From F23-D06 sp947167635 (GTDB lineage: Bacteria; Bacteroidota; Bacteroidia; Bacteroidales; WCHB1-69): a DNA stretch of 64,000 nucleotides. The notes under the pieces were generated by a model. That model saw nothing but the letters and a program-made list of their open reading frames with translations, did not search any database and was not told the DNA's origin. The position numbers and the translations under genes were made by a program. This document shows, piece after piece, positions 33,201-41,173 of this stretch (position 1 is its first letter; each line of letters opens with the position of its first letter). Location of the stretch: positions 1-64,000 of the forward strand of contig CAMVIT010000004.1 in NCBI GenBank assembly GCA_947167635.1, written 5' to 3'.

Positions 33201-34857
33201 TTGCGTCGCCGATCATCCAGTAGTTGTGCCTGTCAATGGGCTCGCTATAGTGCAGCGCTGTATCGTAGTTGAAATAAACGCGACTGGTGTAAAGGGGACA
33301 CCCCATGTCGTCATAGAACTCCAGCAAGAGGGTGTCGCCTCGTAGAGACGTGTCCCTCAGGCAGAAAAATGACCATGTGTATGTCATGCTGCTGTCCGTC
33401 AAGATGTACACAACGCTGTCGCGGGTGATGTCCGTGATTTTGCAATGCACGGGGAGTGTGAGGTAGGAATGGCGACTCATGCCGTCGGAAATGGATGGGA
33501 TGCCTCCGCTATGCGTGTAGAAATTGTCGTTCTTGTTGTTGGTGCTGTCGGCATTCGAAGGCGTGTGGTCCGCTGTGTGATAGTAGTAGTGATAACTATA
33601 GTGGTAGCGATACCGATAGCCTGGCGTGTGAAGCCCGCAATAATCGAAAATTGTAGAGACCTGCTCCAAAGTCTCGTTGTACCCGTACATGCCTCCGCCA
33701 ATCCGTCCTTGCGGGTAGATGGTGTAACTGAGACTCCAAATGGTGTCGGGACACAGTTTGTAGCGGGTCTGCAAGATGATCTCCTTGAACCACGCCTCGC
33801 CGTAATTGCCCAGAACGCTCATGGTGTCGTACAGGAAGGCCATGTTCTGAACGGCTCGCGGCATGTCGTACCATCGTGTGGTGTCTTTGTCCGCACCTTT
33901 TGTGGGATTCACGAAACGATATTCGAACATGGGCGTCGTGTCGTTCATGTAAAAATAGTACTCGTCGTTGTGGGCGTCGATGGTGTGCAGGTCGAAAACC
34001 TCCTTGAACACGACGATGTTGCGGCTGGTCGGGATGCCTGAGCTGTTGCGAAGCAGAAAATGCCCCTCTTGCGTGTCGTGCCGGACCGTCGGCACACTGA
34101 CGAAGAGCTGCGGAGTGTAATATCCGCATCCGTCGTGGCAGAGCAGCCGATAGTCTCCGGATTCGAGGCTGTCAATCGTGTAATAGTGACGGTAATCGTA
34201 CCGTAGCGGATCCTCACCGTTCTGCTGCGGCGCATCAAAGACAACACGGCGCACAAGGATGGTGTCGTGGGCGGAATACCTCCACACATCGATTGTGTAA
34301 GGGAAGGAACCCTCTTCAATGCGCACTTGGACTTTGCCGGTCGGGCTGCAGCTCAACGAGGGCACAATGCCGTATGGCGTGCTGTAGGTGAACAGGTTGT
34401 AGAGAACGCCGGCGGTGGGAATCCTGTATGAGTTTTCCACTTCAGCCTCCATGGAGTCCGTCACGATGGTGTAAGCATCTCCATACGACAATCCCGTGGC
34501 ACAAAGCGCTGACACCTTGACTTTGTATCTGCCGGGCCTCAGGTGGCCGATGTGCGCATCAGTGGTCTCCACGATGGAATCGCTGCCGTTGTCAATGGGA
34601 ACGTAGCTGAAACGGATCTGCTCCAGACTCGCCCCCGCAGTGTCCGACAGGGTGCAGCTGATCCTTCCGTTTGCTTGGCACGAGGCCGCTTCTGTGGCGA
34701 CAGACAATCGGACGTTACATACTGATTGTCCATGGATTAAGGACGAATCTGTCCAAAATGAAGAAATAATTGTTAAAATCAGAATCCATAAAAAAGGGAG
34801 CCGTTTGGCTCCCTTCCTTATGTTGGTCTCCTCTTGGAGAAATGTTTTTCTTTTCAT
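30268..34857 (-). CDS. Large secreted surface protein with C-terminal FISUMP domain
   Basis: A 1529-residue exported protein. The N-terminus is charged, then hydrophobic (LPFLWILILTIISSFW), and appears to end the signal near IHGQS. It has an extended, Cys/Tyr-rich body without glycine repeats. Around 860-1190 are PKD/Ig-like modules (CEGATCHFFGIALGGATYHW, PGTEVPVQAIVHGLAPISYT). Residues about 1340-1529 form a FISUMP domain (YPSVRINHVCWMQSNLRS, FGLLYTWHAA, GICPEGWFLPEP, YSIRCILEE). Much of the middle is of unknown fold. No T9SS sorting domain is visible. A single-gene unit with its own promoter. It is a distant relative of the other two FISUMP genes here. Confidence 0.8.
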   Translation of the reverse strand: MKRKTFLQEETNIRKGAKRLPFLWILILTIISSFWTDSSLIHGQSVCNVRLSVATEAASCQANGRISCTLSDTAGASLEQIRFSYVPIDNGSDSIVETTDAHIGHLRPGRYKVKVSALCATGLSYGDAYTIVTDSMEAEVENSYRIPTAGVLYNLFTYSTPYGIVPSLSCSPTGKVQVRIEEGSFPYTIDVWRYSAHDTILVRRVVFDAPQQNGEDPLRYDYRHYYTIDSLESGDYRLLCHDGCGYYTPQLFVSVPTVRHDTQEGHFLLRNSSGIPTSRNIVVFKEVFDLHTIDAHNDEYYFYMNDTTPMFEYRFVNPTKGADKDTTRWYDMPRAVQNMAFLYDTMSVLGNYGEAWFKEIILQTRYKLCPDTIWSLSYTIYPQGRIGGGMYGYNETLEQVSTIFDYCGLHTPGYRYRYHYSYHYYYHTADHTPSNADSTNNKNDNFYTHSGGIPSISDGMSRHSYLTLPVHCKITDITRDSVVYILTDSSMTYTWSFFCLRDTSLRGDTLLLEFYDDMGCPLYTSRVYFNYDTALHYSEPIDRHNYWMIGDANENICSDLPRSIGLFQYSYTIYSYNYQGRNIYSYFGDTLYLVESPRDNFYNLKIHTVGPQQFAMEKERLDNPMVLEYQEYYHENSWRPGFKLSSIGLTPGLYVWVIKHACDRPDDTIRQEVDFLPDPVVSEPPSYVFDRRCSQLEIMPVAGQLKLEGADIATFFQIHQEESVTHSANSVTKGNPMYVGIPGTYIISMYALPQNNDGLLQNDLCYIKDTVIEWDGATIQFDYLYSHVCNEGDSIGFVRARGKNGTHPYTYTLYDAPDSEGNIIGQNQTGDFDNIPIHFGQSLSIEMSDACNAHFLTNFSVSDMSKIRKGWAEENMNALSLCEGATCHFFGIALGGATYHWTGPAGFDENSQNAELFLARGSAAAGTYHVEVSGAGCSNLRDSIHLDIISAPWAELLGDTTVCPGTEVPVQAIVHGLAPISYTIACRDLEQTALTPFTNRGDGDRDTLFRTVVHHGTYCYISEIQDARCSYHIPEDTVTLQLSRGDREIRLTCTHDTVCRGTAAMVTAQSDAAAPYCIQWQETHSHEIIRTDTIDSDGKFASFIFDALTNDTTIIAAVEHGRACPYSPSYLYGAIHLCDDTLEISPGESLLVYDSGGPDASYSAYESHILTLRATDSSTTLRLLTDYFACAGPAPGDTADVLYIFDHEGISGTPVLTLRGTHVSIPELISERGLFTLLFQSGQHTAGSGAYQGWQMRVTAPPITHTVSATASVAVHPNGIKDTTLRLTVEEDELPYAWDGILFTQADSVTHLYEGAYGCDSTVTRILSIHREPACLEAVDYDGNRYPSVRINHVCWMQSNLRSRHYSDGRAIQGAAPYYSALHPDSTGNERVFGLLYTWHAAVDTSQTPVLTPAGHLQGICPEGWFLPEPEHYAALFAHGNAAIRSPHLWINGTGGHNSTGFTALPAGFYNGLTQRFENLLGDTRFWSTRNDFRFESSLSFWITYYCEEVMTPRSNPSDRYSIRCILEE

Positions 34858-34938
34858 TTTGATTCTTGTTAATTAATTGATATTGATATATATATGTTTT
34901 GTTTGCAACATGAAATGCCGTTTTTCTTTTTCATGCGG

Positions 34939-34946
34939 CAAAAGTA
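34939..34946 (-). promoter_or_regulatory. -7 promoter box of the 1529-residue FISUMP gene
   Basis: Minus-strand TACTTTTG, exact TAnnTTTG match, giving a leader of about 75 nt. The intergenic 34858-35010 is otherwise plain AT-rich sequence. Confidence 0.6.
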
Positions 34947-35010
34947 TAAAAAATACCAATACGATTAACAATAAATCAAGTAAATATTTATAATAAATTA
35001 AAAATAACTA

Positions 35011-36279
35011 TTATTTGTTAATTTTTGGCCGTGGGGCGCCTGTCCAAAGCAGCACGTTGGTCAAGGCGATAAAGCCGACGCCGGAGCGGGTCTCGAACAT
35101 GCACTCCACCGTGATGTTCAGCATGACGAGAATGGCAAAGGAGAACTGCAGGATGTCTTTGCGGCGAATACTCTCAAAAAGGGGGTAGAGACAGTAGGCG
35201 AGGAGGATGGCCAGGCCGAGGATGCCGGTTTCGACAAGTTCTTGCAGATATTGGCAATGAGCGTTGTAGTTGTGTTCGATGAGGTTAGTGTAGTTTTTCT
35301 GGAGGGCATTGAGCTTGAGGTCTTCGGTGGCGTCGCCGGTGCCGGTGCCCCAAGGCAGGTTGTTCACGGCCACTTCCCAAGAGGATTTCCAGATGGTGAG
35401 CCGGATCTCGCCGCTTCCCTCGCCGTATGGCTCGTCCTTGTGGTTCTTGATTTGTTCAAGCGCGATGAGGGCGCGGTTGTTGCTTATGATGCCGGATTGA
35501 TAGACGAAGATGGAGATGCCCACCACGGCGCCGAGGATCAGCAGGCTGATGAAAGGATGATGCCGGCGAATGGCGAAATAGAGGAGGATCCAAAGGGTGG
35601 AGAGCAGGGAGATACAAATCAGACCGGCTTTGGATTGCAACAGGACGACAGTCAGTGCCAGCATCGCGAGTGCGGGAACGGAGATCGTCTTGTATCTTGT
35701 GGTGGAGGAGTGCCAATACAGATGCATGTCTCGCAGCAGCCAGAAGAAGGCAAAAGTCATGTACATCGCCACGTATGAGGGATGCTTGAAGAGGGATAGA
35801 TAGATATAATAGAGGTATTTGCTGTTTCCGCTATAGACGACTCGGTATAAGCCAAACGGCACGATGATCAGGCATTGGAGCACGCAGCTGGCAGCGAAGA
35901 CTCCGAACAGGAGGCGCATCCGGGCGGGGGTGAAGAGTTCGGGTTTGCAGGAGAGAATGACAACAGGCGCCACCAAGAACCATATATCGCAGTCGAATGC
36001 GGCCAGCGCGGTGCTTTTCCGGGAGGAGATGAGGAATCCCACGATGGTGAGCAGGTATAGGGCGGAGAAGATGATGACAGCGGGGAGAGTGTGGCGAGCC
36101 CGCAGGTGGTCGCGTTTTTCCCGCCAGTTCCATTCCCATATCCAGTTGACAACCATGGCGACGGCTATGGGCAGCATCAGCCAGTTGGTGAAAGGCAGGG
36201 TGCCCATGGCCAGCAACAACAGTGCATAGAGCACGTTGAAGTGTTTGTTGTCAGAGAACAGTTCTTTCGGGTTTGGCAT
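35011..36279 (-). CDS. O-antigen ligase-like (Wzy_C family) membrane protein
   Basis: A 422-residue protein with about ten transmembrane helices. The large periplasmic loop after the middle helices contains SGEIRLTIWKSSWEVAVNNL, GTGTGDATEDLK and the Wzy_C-type HNQY-like site EHNYNAHCQYLQELVETGILG. Members join or polymerise O-antigen or exopolysaccharide units at the periplasmic face. Which glycan is used cannot be read. It starts 2 nt after trmD, so it is co-transcribed. Confidence 0.75.
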   Translation of the reverse strand: MPNPKELFSDNKHFNVLYALLLLAMGTLPFTNWLMLPIAVAMVVNWIWEWNWREKRDHLRARHTLPAVIIFSALYLLTIVGFLISSRKSTALAAFDCDIWFLVAPVVILSCKPELFTPARMRLLFGVFAASCVLQCLIIVPFGLYRVVYSGNSKYLYYIYLSLFKHPSYVAMYMTFAFFWLLRDMHLYWHSSTTRYKTISVPALAMLALTVVLLQSKAGLICISLLSTLWILLYFAIRRHHPFISLLILGAVVGISIFVYQSGIISNNRALIALEQIKNHKDEPYGEGSGEIRLTIWKSSWEVAVNNLPWGTGTGDATEDLKLNALQKNYTNLIEHNYNAHCQYLQELVETGILGLAILLAYCLYPLFESIRRKDILQFSFAILVMLNITVECMFETRSGVGFIALTNVLLWTGAPRPKINK

Positions 36280-36281
36280 GG

Positions 36282-36959
36282 TTATTTGTCTAAGAGGTCA
36301 GGCCTGCGCTCTTTGGTGCGGATGAGCTGTTGCTCGAGTTTCCATTCGTTGATGAGCTTCTCGTTGCCGGAGAGCAGCACGTCGGGCACGCGGTGGCCCC
36401 GGAAGTCGGCGGGGCGCGTATAGACGGGGGCGGAGAGCAATCCGTCTTGGAAGGAGTCGGAGAGGGCGGAGGTGCCGTCGCCGATGACGCCCGGGATGAC
36501 GCGCGCCACGGCGTCCGTGATGGCCATGGCGGCGATCTCGCCTCCGGAAAGCACGTAGTCGCCGATGCTGATGTCCTCGGTGACATAGAGTTCGCGCACG
36601 CGCTCATCCACGCCCTTGTAGTGGCCGCAAAGCAGAATGATGTTGTTCAACATCGACAACTCGTTGGCCTTGTGTTGGTTGAAGACCGCACCATCGGGTG
36701 CCATCAGATAGATGCCGTCGTAGGTGCGCTCGCTCTTCAGCTGCTCGATGCAGCGTGCGATGGGTTCAATCATCATCACCATGCCGGCCTCGCCCCCGAA
36801 AGGGTAGTCGTCAGCTTTGTGGTGCTTGTCGGTCGTGTAGGCCCGGATGTCATGGGTGTGCAACTCCAATAGCTGCTTGTTCACAGCCCGTTTCAGAATG
36901 GAATTTCCAAAAACGCCCTCGAACATGTCCGGAAACAAAGTGAGTATGTCTATGCGCAT
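36282..36959 (-). CDS. trmD: tRNA (guanine-N1)-methyltransferase TrmD
   Basis: A 225-residue SPOUT-family enzyme, normal length. It carries MRIDILTLFPDMFEGVFGNS, the PFGGEAGMVMMIEPI segment, the SAM-knot motifs LCGHYKGVDERV and SIGDYVLSGGE, and the C-terminal PPADFRG-like site (RPADFRGHRVPDVLLSG). It makes m1G37 in tRNAs and prevents frameshifting. It follows the O-methyltransferase by 6 nt. Confidence 0.97.
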   Translation of the reverse strand: MRIDILTLFPDMFEGVFGNSILKRAVNKQLLELHTHDIRAYTTDKHHKADDYPFGGEAGMVMMIEPIARCIEQLKSERTYDGIYLMAPDGAVFNQHKANELSMLNNIILLCGHYKGVDERVRELYVTEDISIGDYVLSGGEIAAMAITDAVARVIPGVIGDGTSALSDSFQDGLLSAPVYTRPADFRGHRVPDVLLSGNEKLINEWKLEQQLIRTKERRPDLLDK

Positions 36960-36965
36960 GAATTA

Positions 36966-37625
36966 TCAGTTATCCGTTATTTTCTCAATCATCATAATCC
37001 CGTCCCGAAAGGGTAGGAGCAGGTTGCGAACACGCGGGTCGCTTTGCACTTTGTCGTTGAAAGCGAGGATGGCGTGCGTGTCGCGGTCGTTGTGGGCCAC
37101 CTTCCCGGCGACCTTGCCATTCCAAAGGGCATTGTCCACCAGTATGAAACCGCCTTTGCGGGTGCGGGGCAGCAGCAAGTCGTAGTAGGTGCCGTAGTCC
37201 TCCTTTTCGGCATCGATGAAGCAGAGGTCCCAGTTGCAGTCCAAAGTGGGGATGATATCACGGGCATCTCCGATGTGCAGCTCGATGCGGTTGCACAGCG
37301 GGGATTGTGAAAAATAGCCGCGGATGCGGTCTTCGTATTCCACATTTTGTTCGATGGTGTGCAGCGTGCCGTCGGATGCAACTCCTTCGGCGAGGCAGAG
37401 GGCCGAGTAGCCGGTGAAGGTGCCCACCTCCACAACGTGGCGGGGATGCAACATGCGGGCCACCATTGTCAGGAATAATCCCTGCAGCTGTCCTGAAAGC
37501 ATCCTTGGATTGATGGTCTCCAGATGCGTCTGCCGGTTCAGGCGATATAGCAAGCCGCTTTCAGGTGAGCTGTGGGCCTCGCAATACTCCTCGATGTCGT
37601 GGTCAATCAGGTCGAACGTGGACAT
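36966..37625 (-). CDS. SAM-dependent O-methyltransferase (caffeoyl-CoA OMT type)
   Basis: A 219-residue methyltransferase_3-family protein. The motif I segment is VVEVGTFTGYSALCLAEG, followed by the acidic LHTIEQNVEYEDRI, WDLCFIDAEKEDYGTYYDLL and GGFILVDNALWNGKV, close to catechol/caffeoyl-CoA O-methyltransferases. Cytoplasmic; natural substrate unknown. The start at MSTFDLIDHD is chosen because the longer ORF would run into xseB, whose stop (37628-37630) is 2 nt upstream of this ATG. Confidence 0.85.
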   Translation of the reverse strand: MSTFDLIDHDIEEYCEAHSSPESGLLYRLNRQTHLETINPRMLSGQLQGLFLTMVARMLHPRHVVEVGTFTGYSALCLAEGVASDGTLHTIEQNVEYEDRIRGYFSQSPLCNRIELHIGDARDIIPTLDCNWDLCFIDAEKEDYGTYYDLLLPRTRKGGFILVDNALWNGKVAGKVAHNDRDTHAILAFNDKVQSDPRVRNLLLPFRDGIMMIEKITDN

Positions 37626-37627
37626 GT

Positions 37628-37831
37628 CTATGATAGTTCTGCTATGGTTTTGTTCACCTCTTCTTCTGTTTTGGTGAGCTTGTCTTTGCAAATCTTGATC
37701 AACTGGGTGGCAGTCTTGATGTTGTCAGCCAAGTCGTCCACGGAGATGTCTGCATCCTCCATCTGTTTCACAATCTGCTGCAGTTTTTCGAATGCTTCGG
37801 TATAGGTCAGGTTTTCTTTCATCTCTTCCAA
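37628..37831 (-). CDS. xseB: Exodeoxyribonuclease VII small subunit
   Basis: A 67-residue, all-helical protein with the XseB pattern (YTEAFEKLQQIVKQMEDADI, CKDKLTKTEEEV). It complexes with XseA to degrade single-stranded DNA. xseA is not in this window. It starts 8 nt after the outer-membrane protein gene and is part of the trmD operon. Confidence 0.9.
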   Translation of the reverse strand: MEEMKENLTYTEAFEKLQQIVKQMEDADISVDDLADNIKTATQLIKICKDKLTKTEEEVNKTIAELS

Positions 37832-37839
37832 AACAAAGG

Positions 37840-38520
37840 TTAGTATTTGACACCGACCTTGAAGCCGGCGAAATGGTAGAGCGCGGGTTGGATGCTGTTC
37901 GCGAAAAGAGCGGAATAGTCGGTCTCGCCCTCCACAGGAATGGTGTAGCGGATCTTGGAATACTGCACCTTGTAGGTGCCGGCCAGGATCAGCGACACCT
38001 TGTCTGTGAGGTTGATGTTGATGCCGATGCCCCCTTCGCCCATGGGACCCCAGTTGCTGCCATGGATCACATGGTCCTTGTCAGGCTCGGAGGAGATATA
38101 CCATTTGAAGCCCCAGCCGAGGTTGATGAATGCCATGGGCGCCACCTTGCTTTGCATCATGTTGACGCTGAAGTTGAGATACAACGGCACGAATGCGGTT
38201 CTGTTCCAGAAGTCGATGCCGGCACCCACGCCCATGTAGAAGAAATTGTTGAACTGGTAGGCAATGAGTTGGCCGACCTGGATGTTGAAGTTCTTGTTGC
38301 GAACCGTTTTCAGCACATCGTCGTCCTCCAGTACCGGCGGCAGGAGGAGGTCGTGGCAGTCGTGGGCGGCCAGACGGAATTCACCCACGCCGCCACCGTA
38401 GCCCAGGGAGGTCATGAAGGTGAATCTTCTTTGTTGTTGCACTTTGTTGCGTTGGGCTTGTGCGTTCGGGGCCGCGGCGAGAAGGAGGCCGAGGAGCAGG
38501 AGGAGAGCGGTATGTTTCAT
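37840..38520 (-). CDS. Predicted outer-membrane beta-barrel protein
   Basis: A 226-residue protein with a signal peptide (MKHTALLLLLGLLLAAAPN, cleaved after AQA). The mature part has the alternating aromatic pattern of a small barrel (FTFMTSLGYGGGVGEFRLA, GVGAGIDFWNRTAFVPLYLN, IGININLTDKVSLILAG) ending FAGFKVGVKY. The start is set at 38520 because the residues before it are charged and not signal-like. Function unknown; it heads the xseB-OMT-trmD-ligase transcription unit. Confidence 0.7.
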   Translation of the reverse strand: MKHTALLLLLGLLLAAAPNAQAQRNKVQQQRRFTFMTSLGYGGGVGEFRLAAHDCHDLLLPPVLEDDDVLKTVRNKNFNIQVGQLIAYQFNNFFYMGVGAGIDFWNRTAFVPLYLNFSVNMMQSKVAPMAFINLGWGFKWYISSEPDKDHVIHGSNWGPMGEGGIGININLTDKVSLILAGTYKVQYSKIRYTIPVEGETDYSALFANSIQPALYHFAGFKVGVKY

Positions 38521-38584
38521 GAAATTCGGGTTTCGCATATCAAAAAGGTGTTTAATTAGCATTATATAATAATTGTAAGAATGG

Positions 38585-40246
38585 TCATTGTTTTTTCAGC
38601 AGTTCACGGGCGGTGGCGCGGGCGGCTTCGGTGGTGCCGGCACCCCCTAACATGGTGGCGATGGCCTCCACACGCTCCTCCCCCTCCAAAGGACGAAGGT
38701 CGGTGACCGCCTCGCCTTCGCGGTTTTCCTTGAAAACCAGGAGGTGGCGGTTGCCCCGTGCGGCAATTTGCGGCAGATGGGTGATGGCGACTACTTGGTG
38801 GCGCTGCGACAAAGCCTGCATGGCAACGCCCACCTTGTGGGCCGTCTCCCCGGAGATGCCTGTGTCGATTTCATCGAAAATGACGGTCGGCAATACCGTG
38901 GAGTCTGTGATGACCGACTTGAGCGCCAGCATGATACGGGACATCTCGCCGCCGGAGGCCACCTTCCCCAGATCAGCCGGCTCCATGCCGGGATTGGCCG
39001 TGAAAAGGAATGTGGCGCGGTCCATGCCCGACTCCTGCATCTCGTCCACGGGTTCGAGCACAATCTCCATGCGGCTGTCAGGCATGCCCAACTCCCGCAG
39101 GTGGTGTTCAATCTCCTTCTGGAGTTTTGCGATGACTTGCTGACGGCTTTTCGACAGCTGCTGCGCCAACGCCAGCGTCTCTTTCCGTGCCGCGTGACAA
39201 GCTTTCTCCAACTCCTGGAGCTGCTCCTTGTCATTGCTTTGCTGCGACAGTTCTTGGCGGAGACGGTCAGCCAAGGCGAGCAACTCGGGTATGTTGTCCA
39301 CTTGGTATTTGTGTTGCAAAGTGTAGATGAGGTCGATGCGTTCGTTGAGGCGGTCCAGCTCTTGCGGGTTGACTTCCACCTCGTCCTCTTTGCGGGCGAT
39401 TTCGTATGCGATGTCCGTGAGTTCCACGGCGGCCTCGTGGAGGCGGTGCCGGATCTCTTCAAAATCGGGACCCAAGTCGCGCAAGGATTCACATTCGGCT
39501 TGTACGGCCTTGAGTTGTTGCAGCACGTTGCCCTCCTCCTGCTCGGAGAGCTGCTGTGCGGCGGCGTAGAGGTGTGATTTGATCTCCTCGGCATGGCTGA
39601 GCAGTCGTATCTGCTGTTCAGTCAGCTCCTGCTCGCCGGGTTGCAGCTGCGCTTTGTCCAGCTCCTCAACCGTGTATTGCAGGAATTCCTGCCGCAAGGC
39701 ATCCTCGGTGCATTTTTGCTTGAGATCCGCATGTTGTTGTTCCAACTGACGAAGTTGGGAAAGATTTTGTCGATAACGGATGCGTAAGTCGCCGTTTTGG
39801 GCATATTGGTCGATGACGCGCAGGCGGAATGAGGAGTCGCGCGGCAGCAGGTTCTGGTGCTGGGAGTGTATGTCGATGAGCTTGCCGGCCAATGTGCGCA
39901 GGATGACCAAAGTCACGGGCGTGTCGTTGATGAAGGCGCGCGACTTGCCACTCTCGTTGATTTCGCGGCGCAGTGTGGTCAGCGGCTGGTAATCGAGGTC
40001 GTTTTGTTCGAAGAAATTCCGGAGCTCCAAACCCTCGATGTCAAAAAGTCCTTCCACGATGCACTTGCGTGTCTTGTCGCGGAGCACCTCTGTTTCGGCG
40101 CGGCTGCCTAAGATCAGCGACAACGCGCCCATAAGGATGGATTTGCCCGCACCTGTCTCGCCCGTGATGACCGTCAGGCCCCGGTCGAACGCCATCCGCA
40201 AGGACCGGATGAGCGCATAGTTCTCTATCTGCAGGGCGCGGAGCAT
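38585..40246 (-). CDS. recN: DNA repair protein RecN
   Basis: A 553-residue SMC-like ATPase, normal length. It has MLRALQIENYALI at the start, Walker A GETGAGKSILM, the IDIHSQHQNLL segment, a coiled-coil middle (about 155-370), the signature segment KVASGGEMSRIMLALK and Walker B VIFDEIDTGISG. It aligns and tethers broken DNA ends. It starts 6 nt after the DUF4835 gene, last of the bamD operon. Confidence 0.97.
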   Translation of the reverse strand: MLRALQIENYALIRSLRMAFDRGLTVITGETGAGKSILMGALSLILGSRAETEVLRDKTRKCIVEGLFDIEGLELRNFFEQNDLDYQPLTTLRREINESGKSRAFINDTPVTLVILRTLAGKLIDIHSQHQNLLPRDSSFRLRVIDQYAQNGDLRIRYRQNLSQLRQLEQQHADLKQKCTEDALRQEFLQYTVEELDKAQLQPGEQELTEQQIRLLSHAEEIKSHLYAAAQQLSEQEEGNVLQQLKAVQAECESLRDLGPDFEEIRHRLHEAAVELTDIAYEIARKEDEVEVNPQELDRLNERIDLIYTLQHKYQVDNIPELLALADRLRQELSQQSNDKEQLQELEKACHAARKETLALAQQLSKSRQQVIAKLQKEIEHHLRELGMPDSRMEIVLEPVDEMQESGMDRATFLFTANPGMEPADLGKVASGGEMSRIMLALKSVITDSTVLPTVIFDEIDTGISGETAHKVGVAMQALSQRHQVVAITHLPQIAARGNRHLLVFKENREGEAVTDLRPLEGEERVEAIATMLGGAGTTEAARATARELLKKQ

Positions 40247-40252
40247 AAGAGG

Positions 40253-41161
40253 CTATTTGGATGCGGAGTTGATGGCGTCGTAACGGGAAGAGTTGGTGGG
40301 GTCGATTTGTTTCATGATGTTGACGACCTGCGACTTCTCACTTGGCATGCCCTCTTTGAAAATGTTGATGATTTCATCGCACTTGGCAGCGGCGAAAGCC
40401 TTTACCATGGCAAGGTTGGAACGCTGTTGCGCCACCTGTTGCAGCAACTTGAGGCTTTCCAGGATGACCGCGCGACCGGCATCGGGTGACTCGCTCATCA
40501 CGTCTAACCCGAGGCGATGGTACTGATATAAGAAGTCATGCAGCTTGCTGTAGGAACTGTTGGTGAAATTCTCAATGATCCAGTAGCGGTTGTTCTGGCC
40601 GTTGTCGGCACGTGTCCAGCCCTTCTCCTTGGAAGATTGGTTGAGATCGACGATGGACTGCATCTTGCTGAAGTATGGACTGCCGCCGTTCGGGGAGAAG
40701 CTGTCAAACTCAACAGCTAAGAAAAGGTTGAGGTAATAGGCAATCAGCGAGGTGAACTGAGAGAGGTTCTGGTCGTCGGCATACTCCAACGGATCGCCCT
40801 CGGCATAGGTGAATTGGATGTTCTTGTCTTGGAAGTTGACGAGCGTGGTCTTGTAGCTGGCCTTATAGACAGGACGTTGCAACAGGATGGTCATCGTGCC
40901 CTCGAATACGTCGCCCGATACCTTGGTGAGGTTGATTTGCAGGGCGCACTCGATGCGCTCCGTCATCTTCAGGTTGTATTGGCACCATTTGCGGTCGTGG
41001 ATGAATTGATACAACTTTTGTTGCAGGTCGTTGTACCGCTGTTGGTTGACGCCACCGGTGACTTGGTGGGCGTTGACGGAGACCTGGCATTGGAAATCCT
41101 GGGCGTGCAACATGCAGCCTATGAGGAGCGCGCAGGTCAGTATCAAGATTTTTTTCATCAT
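40253..41161 (-). CDS. DUF4835 protein (PorD-like, T9SS-associated)
   Basis: A 302-residue exported protein (signal MKKILILTCALLIGCMLHAQ). It has the DUF4835 pattern: FQCQVSVNAHQVTGGVNQQR, RIECALQINLTKVSGDVFEG, LIAYYLNLFLAVEFDSFSPN and a C-terminal IMKQIDPTNSSRYDAI. Family members are called PorD and are linked to type IX secretion. Its position between coaBC and recN is conserved in the phylum. It would support export of the sorting-domain proteins at 23698-25881. Confidence 0.85.
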   Translation of the reverse strand: MMKKILILTCALLIGCMLHAQDFQCQVSVNAHQVTGGVNQQRYNDLQQKLYQFIHDRKWCQYNLKMTERIECALQINLTKVSGDVFEGTMTILLQRPVYKASYKTTLVNFQDKNIQFTYAEGDPLEYADDQNLSQFTSLIAYYLNLFLAVEFDSFSPNGGSPYFSKMQSIVDLNQSSKEKGWTRADNGQNNRYWIIENFTNSSYSKLHDFLYQYHRLGLDVMSESPDAGRAVILESLKLLQQVAQQRSNLAMVKAFAAAKCDEIINIFKEGMPSEKSQVVNIMKQIDPTNSSRYDAINSASK

Positions 41162-41173
41162 AGTGTTCGTTGG